Below, piece after piece: positions 1-11,852 of a stretch of 64,000 nt of DNA (within the stretch, counting starts at the first letter, position 1; every line of letters begins with the position of its first letter). The stretch comes from Anagrus nilaparvatae (taxonomy: Eukaryota; Arthropoda; Insecta; Hymenoptera; Mymaridae), in the NCBI GenBank assembly GCA_022575985.1, contig JAKSXM010000132.1, positions 434,001 to 498,000 of the forward strand, given 5' to 3'. Below the pieces are notes generated by a model. The model ran no database searches and had not been told where the DNA came from. It saw only the letters and a program-made list of their open reading frames with translations. The position numbers and the translations under genes are program-made.

Positions 1-117
1 ATATGTACATTAAAGTGGACCTAAAATTGCAGTTTTAAGAAAAACTTGGCTTCCCGGGTTTTTTCGTGAACTTTTGGTCCTAAAAAGTCCCCAGCTCCAA
101 GGATTTTGCTTTTACTT

Positions 118-602
118 TTCAAAAAAGCATGCCTGTAAGCACCTCAATTTTCCCATTTAAATAACATGGGAATTTTGACTTTCCAGCTTTCTAATTTTTT
201 ACAGCGCTTGCAGAATGTTTTGAAAAGCTGGTATTCGATGGAAAGTACTATTTAAACATATAAAAAACGATACCAAACCTCAAGTAGCTAAAAAAAATAT
301 TTCTAAAGCGGCTTTACCGGTAATAAACGTAAAAAAATGCTCCATTTAAATTACATGAAGCTATGTTATATTAATGGGGATTTTTTTTACGTTTATTACC
401 CATAAAATCGATTTAAAAATATTTTTTTGGCTGCTTAAGGTTGGGTAACGTTTTTTATATATTTAAATACTACTTTCCATCGATTAGCAGCTTTTCAAAA
501 CATTTTGCAAGCTTTGTAAAAAATTAGAAAGCTGAAAAGTAAAAATTCCCATATTATTTAAATGGGAAAATTGAGATGCTTATAGGCACACTTTTTTTAA
601 AT
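118..602. repeat. Foldback element, about 480 bp, imperfect inverted repeat
   Basis: The left arm (about 129-342) is matched in reverse complement by the right arm (about 365-600). Paired landmarks are aagcacctcaattttccca on the left against tgggaaaattgagatgctta on the right, and ggtaataaacgtaaaaaaatg against the facing ttttttacgtttattaccca. The arms differ by scattered substitutions, so the element is not recent. It has no reading frame. It lies upstream of the first visible cadherin exon, so it is probably in an intron of that gene. Class unknown; it looks like a MITE or foldback element. Confidence 0.75.
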
Positions 603-1838
603 AAATCCAAACAATATACTTCCAAGATCACGAAAAAAAAATCTAACTTAAAAATCACAGCTGCGTCCTAAACTCATAAATTTATTTTTTAATGCTAAAA
701 AAAATGTTTATAAGATAAAGCAATTAAAATAATACTACTGTTAATATATGAACCAATGTATATATCCCTTTTCTGGTCAATTTCAACTAAAATTTTATTA
801 CTTCACAACATATCAGAAAATCTATTTCTGAGAACAAGCACATATAAATTTCACTATATTTCTTCAAACACCCGCCATATGACAAAAAAAATTAAAAAAA
901 AAATTTTGAAACAATTTCTATTTACTAGACATTAAATTTTTTTTGTGGGATCATAATATACCATCTAAAATAATTTTTTTTTTTTTGTTAATCTTCCTAA
1001 ATCTTGGACCCTGATTATAAAAAGATATCAAAGTTTTATAATATTTAAAATATTTTTCATAATAAATTAAACGCAAGTATCGCAAATACGTATTTTGCGC
1101 CCTTATATATTTGGCGCCCCAGGCCTTTGGAGGGGGCGATTGCCCCCTTCGCCCCCCCCTGGCTACGCCCCTGAATTTTCTAAGGGGAATTTCCCATATA
1201 AAGTTAAAAATATCAAATTTTTGCGTTGAAATAGAATTCACAAAATGATCACAAAACGAAAACGGATGCTAAAAATTAGTAAAATATTTTATTTTTGATA
1301 GACTTCCGAAAAAAAAAATTTTGGTTGTCAATCAGCATAAAATTCCCCATATTTTTTTAAATTAACGACATACTTTCGGGTAAAAACATACATTAGAGGT
1401 TTACATAAAAAAAAACAAACTTTGCAAATAAGTCACGAAATTTCGAAAGTAATAATGTCTTATAAATAAAAAATCAATAAATTTAAATCTAAAAAATACG
1501 CACCCAATAAGATGATTTACTTTGATTAAAAATTATAAAAATCTTTAAATATGATATTATAAGTATAGAAAGTTGCGTGTCGGATATATTTATTACATTA
1601 AATTTAAAAATAATAATTTTTATTGCGTAATGTAGAAAATGAAAATTTATTAGTTTTTTATATAAATTTTGCCGGTGTAAAAATAAAAAAATCTCAATAA
1701 ATATTTTTGTCTTATGCATTTTTATAATTAAAGGATCAAGGTCCGACTAAAAAAAAATAATGATTTATATGGAGTGAAAAAATTTCAATTAGTTCTGCAT
1801 ATAATAATCAGTATGACTTTTTTTTTTAAATAAAAAAG
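603..1838. other. Non-coding AT-rich stretch, probably cadherin intron
   Basis: No credible coding segment is seen between the foldback element and the acceptor at 1837-1838. One GC-rich island is listed separately at about 1085-1176. Confidence 0.5.
1085..1176 (-). repeat. GC-rich dispersed-repeat fragment
   Basis: This short island is C-rich on the plus strand and ends ggctacgcccctg. Read on the minus strand it starts caggggcgtagccag and runs into G-rich sequence. This is a head seen in many insect interspersed repeats, as recalled from general knowledge and not checked. Base composition contrasts sharply with the flanks. Class uncertain. Confidence 0.4.
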
Positions 1839-4800
1839 GCTGTTGAAGATTCAGAAGCAGAACGTTCGGCAACAGCAAAATTAACGATAACTGTCAAACC
1901 AGTTGATAGTAACCCTCCAGTAATTACTGCATCGGATATCGAAGGCTTTGTCGATGAAAATGCACCTGTAGGAACGAAAGTTGTTGGTCACGACAATTCG
2001 CCCATTGTACTTACCGTCTCGGATGCGGATTTGGTTAGTATACTACATCTTTTGTACTCTTTCGTAATAACTTTCTTAATTATAAATAAATTTAATTATA
2101 CAGGGACCAGAGGATCCGAAACCCGAGTACAAGTTTGAATTAACGAATTCATTTTTTGCCATTGACTCTAGCGGTACTTTAATTGTTATCGAAGAAAATT
2201 TAGATAGAGATCCACCGAGCCCTGGACTTTTCCGCTTTCAAGTAGTTGCAAGGGAAAAAAATGGAGTCGCTGCATCGGCGCCTTTATCCTTTGTGGTCAC
2301 CTTGAACGACGTAAACGACAATGCACCTATGCTACCGATGATTTCTCCGATTAGCGTCCAAGCTGGTGAGAACAAGAGAGACGTCATTAAAGTCGAAGCT
2401 ACGGATAACGACGTGGGTGCAAATGCCGAAATCACCTACAGCATTTATCACGTTTCCAATAACGGTCTTAGAAAATTCAAAATTGCTCCGAAAACCGGAC
2501 TCATTGAATCCGTTGGTAAACTGAATGCCGGAGAGCAATACAGCATTACGGTACAAGCCACTGACAACGGAGGACGTTTTTCCCAAACCATCGTCGAAGT
2601 CAATGTCGTTCCTGGACCAAACACCAGAAGTCCCGTATTCGAGCAACAAACTTACGAAGTGCAAGTAAGCGAGGGAGCTTCGTTAAATTCTACAGTTGCT
2701 ACTATAACCGTAAGTATTTTCATTGATTGGAATGAGAAAAAAAATGATGTTTAAAAAAGAAACGACGCGCAACAAGTGTATCGATTCATATCTTGTTTCA
2801 GGCGGTCGATCCGGAAAACGATCCCGTATCTTATTCCATCATCTCTGGTAATGACCTTAGGCAATTTTCCATTGGCGCCAAGTCCGGAGTAATTACCGTT
2901 ATAAGGAAGTTAGACAGGGAGGATCTTACCCGTTATCAACTGGTAAGTTTTTATTCTTATTTTATTTTTATTTCTTCATTAAATTCCTCCTGGGCCCTCG
3001 TTGTCAACTTCCTAGAAGCTATGTATAACGTTTGTTTAAGTTTGAGATAAGAATTTTTTATACTCGTAATTAAAAATAGTAGTAATAGTACTTCTATTAA
3101 ACAAGATTATTATCGTTATTTTATTTTTTTAGATTATTAAAGCCGAAGACACAGGTGGATTATCGAGTACAGCAACAGTAAATATTAAAGTCACGGATAT
3201 AAACGATAAAAATCCAGAATTCGAAGGATTGCCGTATGAATTTTCTGTTAAAGAAGGTATGGCAAGAAAACTGATGGGTAGAGTACATGCAGAAGACGCT
3301 GACGAGGGAATTAATGCAGAAATTACATACTTTGCTCCGGATGACATTCCCATTACCGTTGATCCGGAAACTGGGGATGTATTAACAAAGGTTGCTTTAG
3401 ATTATGAACAGAATCATGTGAGTTTTAACTTTTGACATTTTTGAATATTAAAAACTTTATTATTTTTATGCTAATTTTACTTATTTTCATTTTTCATTTT
3501 TTATTTTTTTTTTCCAGGAATATAAATTCGTTGTGACGGCCAGAGATGGTGCACCGGATTCAAGACTAGCAACCGCTACTGTTGTTGTGCGCGTTATTGA
3601 CGTTGAGGACGAAGTGCCTATTTTTCGACAAAACAATTATGAAACTACTGTCAAAGAAAATATTCCTGATTACAATGTCATACAAGTGTTTGTAAGTTTT
3701 TTCTTTTATTTCTTTTTAATTTAATTATTTTCTCGTGCGCTATGTGGGACATTTAATTTTACTTTTTTTCTCAGATCTAATTAAATGTATAAATAAAATT
3801 TATTAACGACTGTCTGGAAAATTAAATTAAAAATTATATATTATTTTTATAATTAGGTTGCATTCGTTAATAATGTAATTTACATTTATATAACATGATC
3901 ATAAAATTTAAGATTACAAATCCTGAAAATTTATAAATATATACATTTTTTTTAATTTACTTTTAATTTATTCATTATCGATTTATTTTGTTATTAATAC
4001 CTTTAGGAAATATAACGTGAAATTTATGATTTTGATTAAATTTTTAATCTGCACTTTGATATTTTTATTAATTTTTTTTTTTTTTTAATAAAATTTATAT
4101 ATTTACAAAAAATTACTTTTTCTGATCTGTGACCCGAAAGCACGCCGGCAAAGACGGCTTTTTTCGACACAGACGCAGAAAAATTTTATGTCCCCGTTGT
4201 CCATAAATAAAGAATGCCCCAAATCGCAGTTTACCATCCTCGGCAATTTACCTGCGATTTGGGTCATTCTTCACTTTTCTGGACACGGGCTCGTAATATA
4301 CGGCTATTTACGGCTCGTTTCAGTAAGTAAAGAATGGCCCGAATCACATGTAAAAATCATGTATAAAATTTCTCTGCGTCAGTGGCGAAAAACACGTCTT
4401 TTTCAGACGTGCAGCAGCCTGCAAATACGTACTTTCGGGCCGCTGACAAGAAATGAAATTTTTTGCAAAAACATATTTTAGGAAAATGATTTATTTTTTG
4501 TGTAAAATTATTATTTTTTGGGGGGGGGGGGGGCGTGGGGTAAAGGTGACTTTTAGCGTGAAAATGGCCTTTTTATTAGATAAAATAAATCTCGACTTAT
4601 GAGGGTAAAAATAACGTTACAGAAACTTACAAAGACAATTTTTGCTATCATAAATTATTGTCTATTTGTACTTTTACTAAAGAAATCTATCAAAAAAATG
4701 TACATTATGACTAATGAAGTATTGTTTGTTTTATATTCGCATAAACAACGAGCAAAATAAGTAAATGGGGTTTTCATGGATTATTTTTTGAGTGTACTAA

Positions 4801-7800
4801 AAAAGCTCTATTTCACATGCATTTATTATTTACAGTATAACTTTATAAAATTTTACGTATAAGCTTCGTCTACCTAAAAACATCAATCAAAGTAAATTTT
4901 ACTTTGTAGGATGCAAAAATAAAAAATTCTAAATAGTTAATAATTTAGATCTCTAAAAATATGTCTCTAAATTCTTTTTTTAAATTTAATTTAAATGTAA
5001 ATTTAACTTTATATTTAATTCAAAACTAAAAGTGCATATTATTTCTTTCTCAGTATTTGTAATTTTGTATCATATTATTAAATTTAAAAAAAATTATACA
5101 ATGCCTGAATTTTTTGATGCATCAATAAATGAAAAATGCTGATTAGCAATTTTTGTTATTAATTAGCGTTGGTTTCTTAGCAAAAAAAAAACTATTTAAA
5201 ACAAATTTTATGTTTTTATTTTAGCGAACTTTGAAAATTTAAAATTTTTTAAATTTTGTTTTAGGCTGATGATCCTGATACAAAAAAGCAAATAACTTAC
5301 ATAATTAAACAAGGTGATACTGAACTATTTGCCATAGACCCAGCGACTGGGATAATCAAGACTATAAGAGGATTAGATTACGAACGCGAAAAACAGCACA
5401 TCTTAATAGTCGGGACTTTAGAAAACACTAGCAATCTTCCTGGTTCATCCAGTAGAGTAGTTATAAATGTGCAAGATGTTAATGACATCCCACCAGTATT
5501 TACGATGGTACCAAGGCCTGTAACAGTAGATGACGATGTACCGATCGGAGCAACAATTATAAGCTTGACGGCAACAGATTCTGATGGAACAGCGCCTGGA
5601 AATCAAGTTCGTTATGATATTATAGGTCGTGGCTCATCTAGTCGTTTCTTTTCTGTAGAACCAGATACTGGCGTGGTACGAGTACGCGATGACTTACGCA
5701 AGAGTCCAGATACTGAGCATCACGTCGACGTAAGAGCTTATGATTTAGGAGAACCTCAGTTATCATCGGTAACTTCAGTATTAGTTTTTGTCAGACACCT
5801 CGCTCAAGCTGTACCAGAAATTGGGGCTGGGTTTGCCGAGGAATCTTACAACGTAGACGTCCCAGAGGACGCTGTAGAAGGCACGCTCATAAAAACCTTG
5901 ACAGTCATAGGCCCTGGACCAGCATCACATAGGTTGGATTGCGAGGTCTTTCAGGGTAATGATGAAAGGATTTTTAAAGCTAATATGAGTGAAGAGGGCA
6001 ACTGTGCTTTATGGTTGGCTAGTACGCAACTCGATTTCGAAAGTATAGAAAGTTATCGAATTGGCATTAGACTTAAAACTTTGCTAGGTAATTTAAAACC
6101 CGGTAGAAATGTGACTATGGTGAAAATTCAAGTCATAGATGTAAATGATAACAGACCGGAATTTCAGTTTCCTCAATCGGACTTGACAGGCGAGCGATAC
6201 TTTGCTCAAATACCGCAGGCGGCGCATTTAAAAACGACGGTGCTCGAGGTGAAAGCACATGATGCAGATAATGGACGCTTCGGCAAACTCGAGTACTCGC
6301 TTCAACTCAGTAATCGATCTAGCCAGAGAACGAAAGACTTGTTCACCGTAGATTCGGATTCAGGGATCGTGCGTACCAGAGGTACCTTTGATAAGCAAGC
6401 TTTAAAAGAGGCACCTTACCGATTTTTGGTACAAGCACGCGATGATCCGCAAGGTGGAAACGATTCACAACATCATGTAGCAGTAGCCCCCGTAATTGTG
6501 AATCTTGTTACACCCGAAAATAAATTAGTGATAAGTTTCGAAGACACAACGCCTGAATCATTGCAAAAAGAGCAAACAAAAATTTTAAAAATTTTAGAGG
6601 ATAAGACTGGATTTCTTATTGAAATCGAAAAGTTTGACGCCAGAAGGGTACTTTCAGCGAATGGCACGTTTGAAAGGAGACAAAATGATGCCGATCTTTG
6701 GTTTTACGCAGTGGATCCTGAAAGTGAAACGATTTTACTTAGAAATAGTTCGCTATTACACAGGTGAATGGTTAAAATTTTTTGTTTTTATTGATTCAGC
6801 TGCACTGTTATGTATATTAATTTTGTTATCATTTAAACAGAAACGGCATAATTTATTACATATCTTTTTTTTTTATTGCAAAGTAACCGAGTCATATTTT
6901 TGCATGAATATAAATTATTATATATACATACGGGCTAGTTAGTAGAAAGCAAGGTATTATAAGGTACGTTATAAGTATTTTTATCGGTTTTTAGCATGCG
7001 CATTAGAAATCGAGTATATCGACCTAGAAACGTATGTACATGCAAACGCGAAAAACCGTGAAGTTTTATATAACGTTTTTTCATTTTAAAATTAAAAAAA
7101 CCTTGGTTATATAGCTGATTTAAAAAAAAAAAAACATTCAGTTAGCAATTTACTGAATTACTTGTATTAAAAAAAAAAAATAAATAAATAAGAAAACTAA
7201 TTTTTTTTGTTTTTTACAGATCAATGTTAGAAGAATCAGCCAAGTCAAGTATCGTTTATGATTTATCTAACGTCGCTAAGACAATCGACATTCATGCACC
7301 AATCATGGAACCTGAACCGATTCGAACACACACAGCACAAGCATTTGAAATTTTTCCCTACGCTCTTATAGTAATCGCTTTTGTTATTTTAATATTAGGA
7401 GTCGCCGGTATCGTTTACATCTGTGTCTCCTGGTCCAGGTAATAATCGATTTTTGGTATTATATAATTTTTGACTATTAATCATGAATTTTTGTAATAAC
7501 AGGTATAAAGCGTACAAGGATCGAATGCAGCGAATGTACGTTGTTCCAAGGTACGATCCAGTCTACGTAGAACCAAATCTAAAGGAATACGAAACTCAAG
7601 TACTCCAAATGAGCGTACCTGTTGATGACAACGACAGTTACAACGATTTACAATTAGATTTTAGTAATAAAAATCATGCATTTAGTTTAGATAACGTTAG
7701 CTATATCACTAAGGAAAATGCTGACAGTACAGGACAACAAAGTCCTGTGAGTTCAGAAGCAGCGACAACTGCCAGAGCATCTAGTATAAGAAGAACGACG

Positions 7801-7983
7801 AATACTTTTAGTAATAGAGACGCAACTCCTGTATTAAATCCATTGTATAGTCATAACAATAGGCTAAGTGCAAGTCCGTCCAATGATAATGTAGTTTTCC
7901 GTGAAAGAAAAGATTACGTACATCATATGGGCTTTTCTTATTTGGGTGATCAAAGCCCCGTTGAAACAACAACCGAATTGTAG
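1839..7983 (+). CDS. Cadherin, C-terminal 1199 residues (5' part outside window)
   Basis: Calcium-dependent adhesion or adhesion-like receptor at the plasma membrane. Exons: 1839-2033, 2104-2709, 2802-2942, 3133-3417, 3518-3691, 5265-6763, 7220-7438, 7503-7983 (stop TAG). All junctions are GT...AG and the phases agree, giving 1200 codons in the window. About eight extracellular cadherin repeats are visible, with linkers such as DVNDNAP, DINDKNP, DVEDEVP, DVNDIPP and DVNDNRP. After the last repeat comes a membrane-proximal domain (about 6520-6763 plus the start of exon 7) with LEDKTGFLIEIE and LWFYAVDPESE, resembling the membrane-adjacent domain of protocadherin-15/cadherin-23-type proteins. 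One transmembrane helix lies in exon 7 (ALIVIAFVILILGVAGIVYI). The cytoplasmic tail of about 165 residues ends ETTTEL, a class I PDZ-ligand form. A Cad99C/PCDH15-like or Cad87A-like protein is most likely; orthology is not resolved. The reading frame is intact. Intron 5 is enlarged by a MITE. Confidence 0.92.
4129..4447. mobile_element. MITE-like element in cadherin intron 5
   Basis: The ends are imperfect inverted repeats: gacccgaaagcacg on the left against the reverse complement of cgtactttcgggccgctgac on the right. Arm similarity continues inward through gacgcagaaaaattttat. A second palindrome sits inside: agaatgccccaaatcgcag faces ctgcgatttgggtcattct (about 4210-4275). GC content is higher than in the surrounding intron, and there is no transposase. 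Confidence 0.65.
4520..4533 (+). repeat. Poly-G tract
   Basis: A run of 14 G follows a T run, in an AT-rich intron about 70 bp past the MITE-like element. Its length could be a sequencing or assembly artefact. Confidence 0.8.
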
Positions 7984-8510
7984 CCATGAAAAAAATTTTA
8001 ATTTCGTTATTTTGTTATGTTTTTTTTATCAAGTACTTAAATGCATGAATGTAACTTTTTTTTGTGTATGAAAGGTTATTAATTTTTTGTTCGAAGAGGA
8101 TTAAAAAGACAATATTTTTCTCAATTTCTATTTATAAATGTTCCTTTTTATATAAAAATTCTGTGTACTTCTATCCTCTTCTTATTATTACTTGTGTATA
8201 TTGTTTTAGATATAATAATTATTTATAAGATTTGTATTATATACATGATTTTTTAAAAATATTTTAGTTTATTATAACTATTTTCAACAAAAAAATAATT
8301 ACTATATTGTTAAGAAAATATATTTCAACTTGTTAATATTTATTTTCTCTTTTATGTGTATGTGTGCACTTATAATTATACAAAATATTTTATACTACAG
8401 AAATATGATTATTAATATTATTATACCATCAATTTTTTTTTCTAAACTATTATTATTATAAATATTTTTTTTTATATGTAATATTTAAGAAATAAAATTT
8501 ATAAATTTAC
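7984..8510 (+). other. Probable cadherin 3' UTR with poly(A) signal
   Basis: AT-rich sequence follows the stop codon. An AATAAA hexamer at 8491-8496 is the best candidate for the cleavage signal. No coding sequence is seen. Confidence 0.5.
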
Positions 8511-9589
8511 AAATTAATTATTTCGTCTTTTTTTTCGTTTTGTATTCCAAATAACTTAATCCTGAAATATCTAATACCTGAATCCTAAAAATACCAAATT
8601 TTTATTTCTAGATTACAAAGAGGCGTGGTAAAAGTTTTTGGTTTTTCGGATAATAGAAAGTGTCTGAAAACTTAAAGCATACTTTTCTACATTTCATCAG
8701 GTCTTTACTTTTTTATTTTATCAAAACTCTCCGATTCTCAAAATTTTGAAAATTTTAATTCGGAGTCTTAAAGGGGTCCTGAAAGTCCAATTTTTTTTTT
8801 TAATCCATAGTAAATTCGCAGCCATGGTTCAAAATTTTATCTATTTACGAGTCGGAAAAATTAAATAAATCGTGTAAAACCGTTTATTCGGTTCTTTTAG
8901 GTTCCTTGTTGCAAGTCCTGACTTTATAGAGATTTAAAGCTTAAATAGGAATGATTGAGTTCTTGAATAAATTTTTTGCCGGTACACTACTCCTATACTA
9001 GAAATACTAGAAAATACAGTTACCCCTCGTTATTTGCGAAATCCGCGAATTGGCTTTAGTCGACATCCTCTTGCGTACGCGGTATCTGAACCCGCTTATT
9101 CGAATTTTTATTTATAAAAATTAGTAATAATTTAAATAAGTTATCAATGGCAAAATTACATTTAAAGTTTTTATTAAAATGTATAAGTTATGATACAATT
9201 CCAATATATATAAAAAATAGAACAACATTTTAATAGAACAACTTATATCGAGACTTATATGGAACAACAGAATAAGAGTATACTCAATACTCAAATTAAA
9301 GTTTTCAATTTTCATATGAATTTTCGGAATAAACAAATAAGTCGGAAAAAAATTTAGTAATAATAACTAATAAAAACATGGTTATAGAAAAATTTTTAAA
9401 TATGGTAAGCGCTTACAATAGAGAAAAGGAATTAAAACAGCGCTATACATGACAAAAAATCTGAAAAATTAAATCAAGAATATTATTCTGAAAGCGATAA
9501 TCTCAATGTTCAGCAAAGTAACAGAAATGCTGACAAAAATTTATTTTATATATTTATTTTTATTTTTTATATTTTATTGTATTTATTTT
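8511..9589. other. Intergenic stretch, no gene seen
   Basis: AT-rich with no supported reading frame. At about 9021-9060 the sequence gttacccctcgttatttgcg resembles terminal repeats of pogo/Tigger-type DNA transposons. A weakly similar sequence in the opposite orientation lies at about 13990-14060, but the pairing is too poor to call an element. Confidence 0.4.
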
Positions 9590-9975
9590 ATCATTGTAGA
9601 CCCATTTATTACCCCAGCAGTCCATTTTCGTCCCTAGGAATCAATTTATACATCAGCATTTTATTTTTACCCGGTTGGGCCCAATGGGCCCCTGGATGTC
9701 TGATTTTATCCGTTTATATTTATTCTATCATGCTGGACTCATTTTTTACCCCTCTAGTTCATTTTCATCCCTGGGGTTCGATTTATACATCAGAATTTTA
9801 TTTTTTCCTGGTTGGGCCCAATGGGCCCCTGTATAGCCGAATTTATCAGGTAGTATTTATCCTACCATGCTGGACCCTTTTTTCACCCTTACAGTCCATT
9901 TTCATCCCTAGGGTTCTATTTATACATCAGCATTTCACTTTTTTCCGATTGGGCCCGATAGGCCCCTAAGGGTTA
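9590..9975. repeat. Tandem repeat, 137-bp period, nearly three copies
   Basis: The block gttgggcccaatgggcccct at about 9674 recurs at 9811 and, with changes (attgggcccgataggcccct), at about 9948, a spacing of 137 bp. Other shared landmarks are atttatacatcag and cattttcatcccta. The core is itself a near palindrome (gggccca.tgggccc). Divergence between copies is modest. A reading frame across it is only a by-product of the repeat. Confidence 0.8.
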
Positions 9976-10087
9976 TTTTGTTCCTCTGAGTAGCGAATAA
10001 TTCTCCTGACCATGTTATGCATCCCTAGGGCCCATTTCTTACGTGCTAATTAGTGTTTTGTTGAAAAAAAAAAAACAAAAAAAAATT

Positions 10088-10176
10088 CTGTATACAGTGT
10101 CTGTATTCCATGAAAAACTGTATACAGGACTGTATACAGGGCTGTATACAGTTACTGTATACACGACTGTATACAG
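10088..10176. repeat. Cluster of the palindrome ctgtatacag
   Basis: The perfect 10-bp palindrome ctgtatacag occurs at 10088, 10118, 10130, 10142 and 10167. A one-base variant (ctgtatacac) is at 10155. Spacing is about 12 bp or a small multiple of it. The sequence reads the same on both strands, so overlapping frames here are meaningless. Confidence 0.85.
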
Positions 10177-10299
10177 TGGCTTTGTACGGGTAAGGGGACG
10201 TTGTAACTCGAAATCCAAAAAATAAGCGTTACGCAATTATTGAACGTCCCTAATAAAGAGATTTACAAACAGGTAGATGAAAATCCTTTAAATAAGATT

Positions 10300-11740
10300 A
10301 TTAAATTTAACTAAAATTCTCCAATAAGGTTTTCCTGTCAGAATTGTAGTTTCGTGTATTAAAAAGCTTTGTCAAAATTCTTATCAAAATATATCAAAAT
10401 TCAAAATTTTTCGGTAAAACATAGTTTAGAAAGAAATCAGGGAAATATTAAAAACTAATGATATTCCTGAAAATAATAATTTTGTCTCTTTAGATGTGTT
10501 GGTATGCAGCAAAATTTTACTCATGAGTTAAAAAATAGCCATAGTATATAATTTAATAGACAAATGCATTTTATTATCAGACACTGAATTTCAGTGAAAA
10601 AATATCACAATGTTAAAAAAAGAATTTGCCATAATTTTAATAAAAGCAACGATAATATGTAGGTCAGATCAGAAATCAAAGTAGAAATTATATTAATAAT
10701 TTTAATAATGAAACGAAAAGAATAAGCTTAACTTATTACAAGTATGCTTCCCCTTCCTAAATAAATACATAAAAAAAGTCAATTATATTCTGGTGAATAC
10801 GAAAAAAAGTAAATTAAAAAGTTTCATAAAATTGGGCAAAAATAAAATTAATGAAGAGGAATCTTCAGTGTTCTACAACATAAATTGTAAATCGTGTGAT
10901 CATAAATATATAGGTCAAACTTCTAGGAAATTGGGTGTCAGGGTTGGAAGACACAAAAAAAAATGTTGAAAATAGTTTTAATCACAACGTCTTAAATCCA
11001 CATAGCAAATTTTATAAACATAAAATTGATTTTGAGAATGTCATCATTTTACACAGTGAATAAATCGTAGAAAAAGGTTACGTTCAGAGATCATGTTTAT
11101 ATACCTAGAATATAATGAAAATACCATGAATAGAATAAAAGACACTTGTTTTTAAAAAGATCTTTTCAAAAATACTATTCGTCTAATTAAAGAACAAAAA
11201 TATTAAAAAAAGAATTTTTTACTATATCAAAATAGACTGGTTTTAAGTAAAAGAAGTAAAATAATAAGAAAACGAAAATAATAAAAATTTTAAAAATTAA
11301 AAGAAAAAAAACTAAGGCATTTTAATGTGTTTGTATGCTAAAAAATAATATAGAAGAGTTAATCGACCAACAAAAATTTTTTGAAAATATATATGTTACA
11401 AGTTTCAGAATATTTAATAATGAATTGTAGGTTTCGTATTCAAAAATAATAGCTAAAGAATGTACATTAAAATTGTCATCTTATGTTTTATTTATATTAT
11501 GTTCCTTCATAAAAATCTAGCACTTGTGCACAATGTTTTAAAGAGACAAAGATTAGTTAAAAATCATTTCTCAGTGAAGAATATAATATATTCTTTACTT
11601 AAGAATAGTTAATAAGGCAAATTTAATTTTAAATAAAATGTAAAGAAATTATTTTAAAATTCTTTAAAATATTGTAAAATTTGTAACTTTGATAATGAAG
11701 AGTGACTAAAAGTCTTCGAAACGTAGGCAATATTAAATTT
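10300..11740 (+). mobile_element. Decayed Penelope-like retroelement (copy 1)
   Basis: Remnants appear in the order expected for a Penelope-like element. Around 10315-10400 there is SPIR...ALSKFLSKY, like the early reverse-transcriptase block. Around 10445-10500 there is PENNNFVSLDV, like the first catalytic-aspartate block. At about 10875-10965 there is VFYNINCKSCDHKYIGQTSR, the start of a GIY-YIG endonuclease (YIG motif). The frame is broken by many stops and shifts, and the YxDD region is not readable. A hairpin ending cgaaacg lies at 11688-11723. A dead copy. Confidence 0.65.
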
Positions 11741-11852
11741 AAAAAATCATGATTAATATATATAATCAATTAAAATTTAAAATTAACGCTAGCTAAAATA
11801 CAAATATTTTTTTGTTTTTCTAGCAATTCTCTGTTTGTTTATGTAATAAGAT

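Noticed and set aside
9577..9969. 130-codon open frame rich in hydrophobic residues
   Set aside because: It coincides with the 137-bp tandem repeat; repeat structure, not a gene.
10039..10236. Facing open frames rich in Tyr-Thr-Val
   Set aside because: They arise from the ctgtatacag palindromes and appear on both strands.
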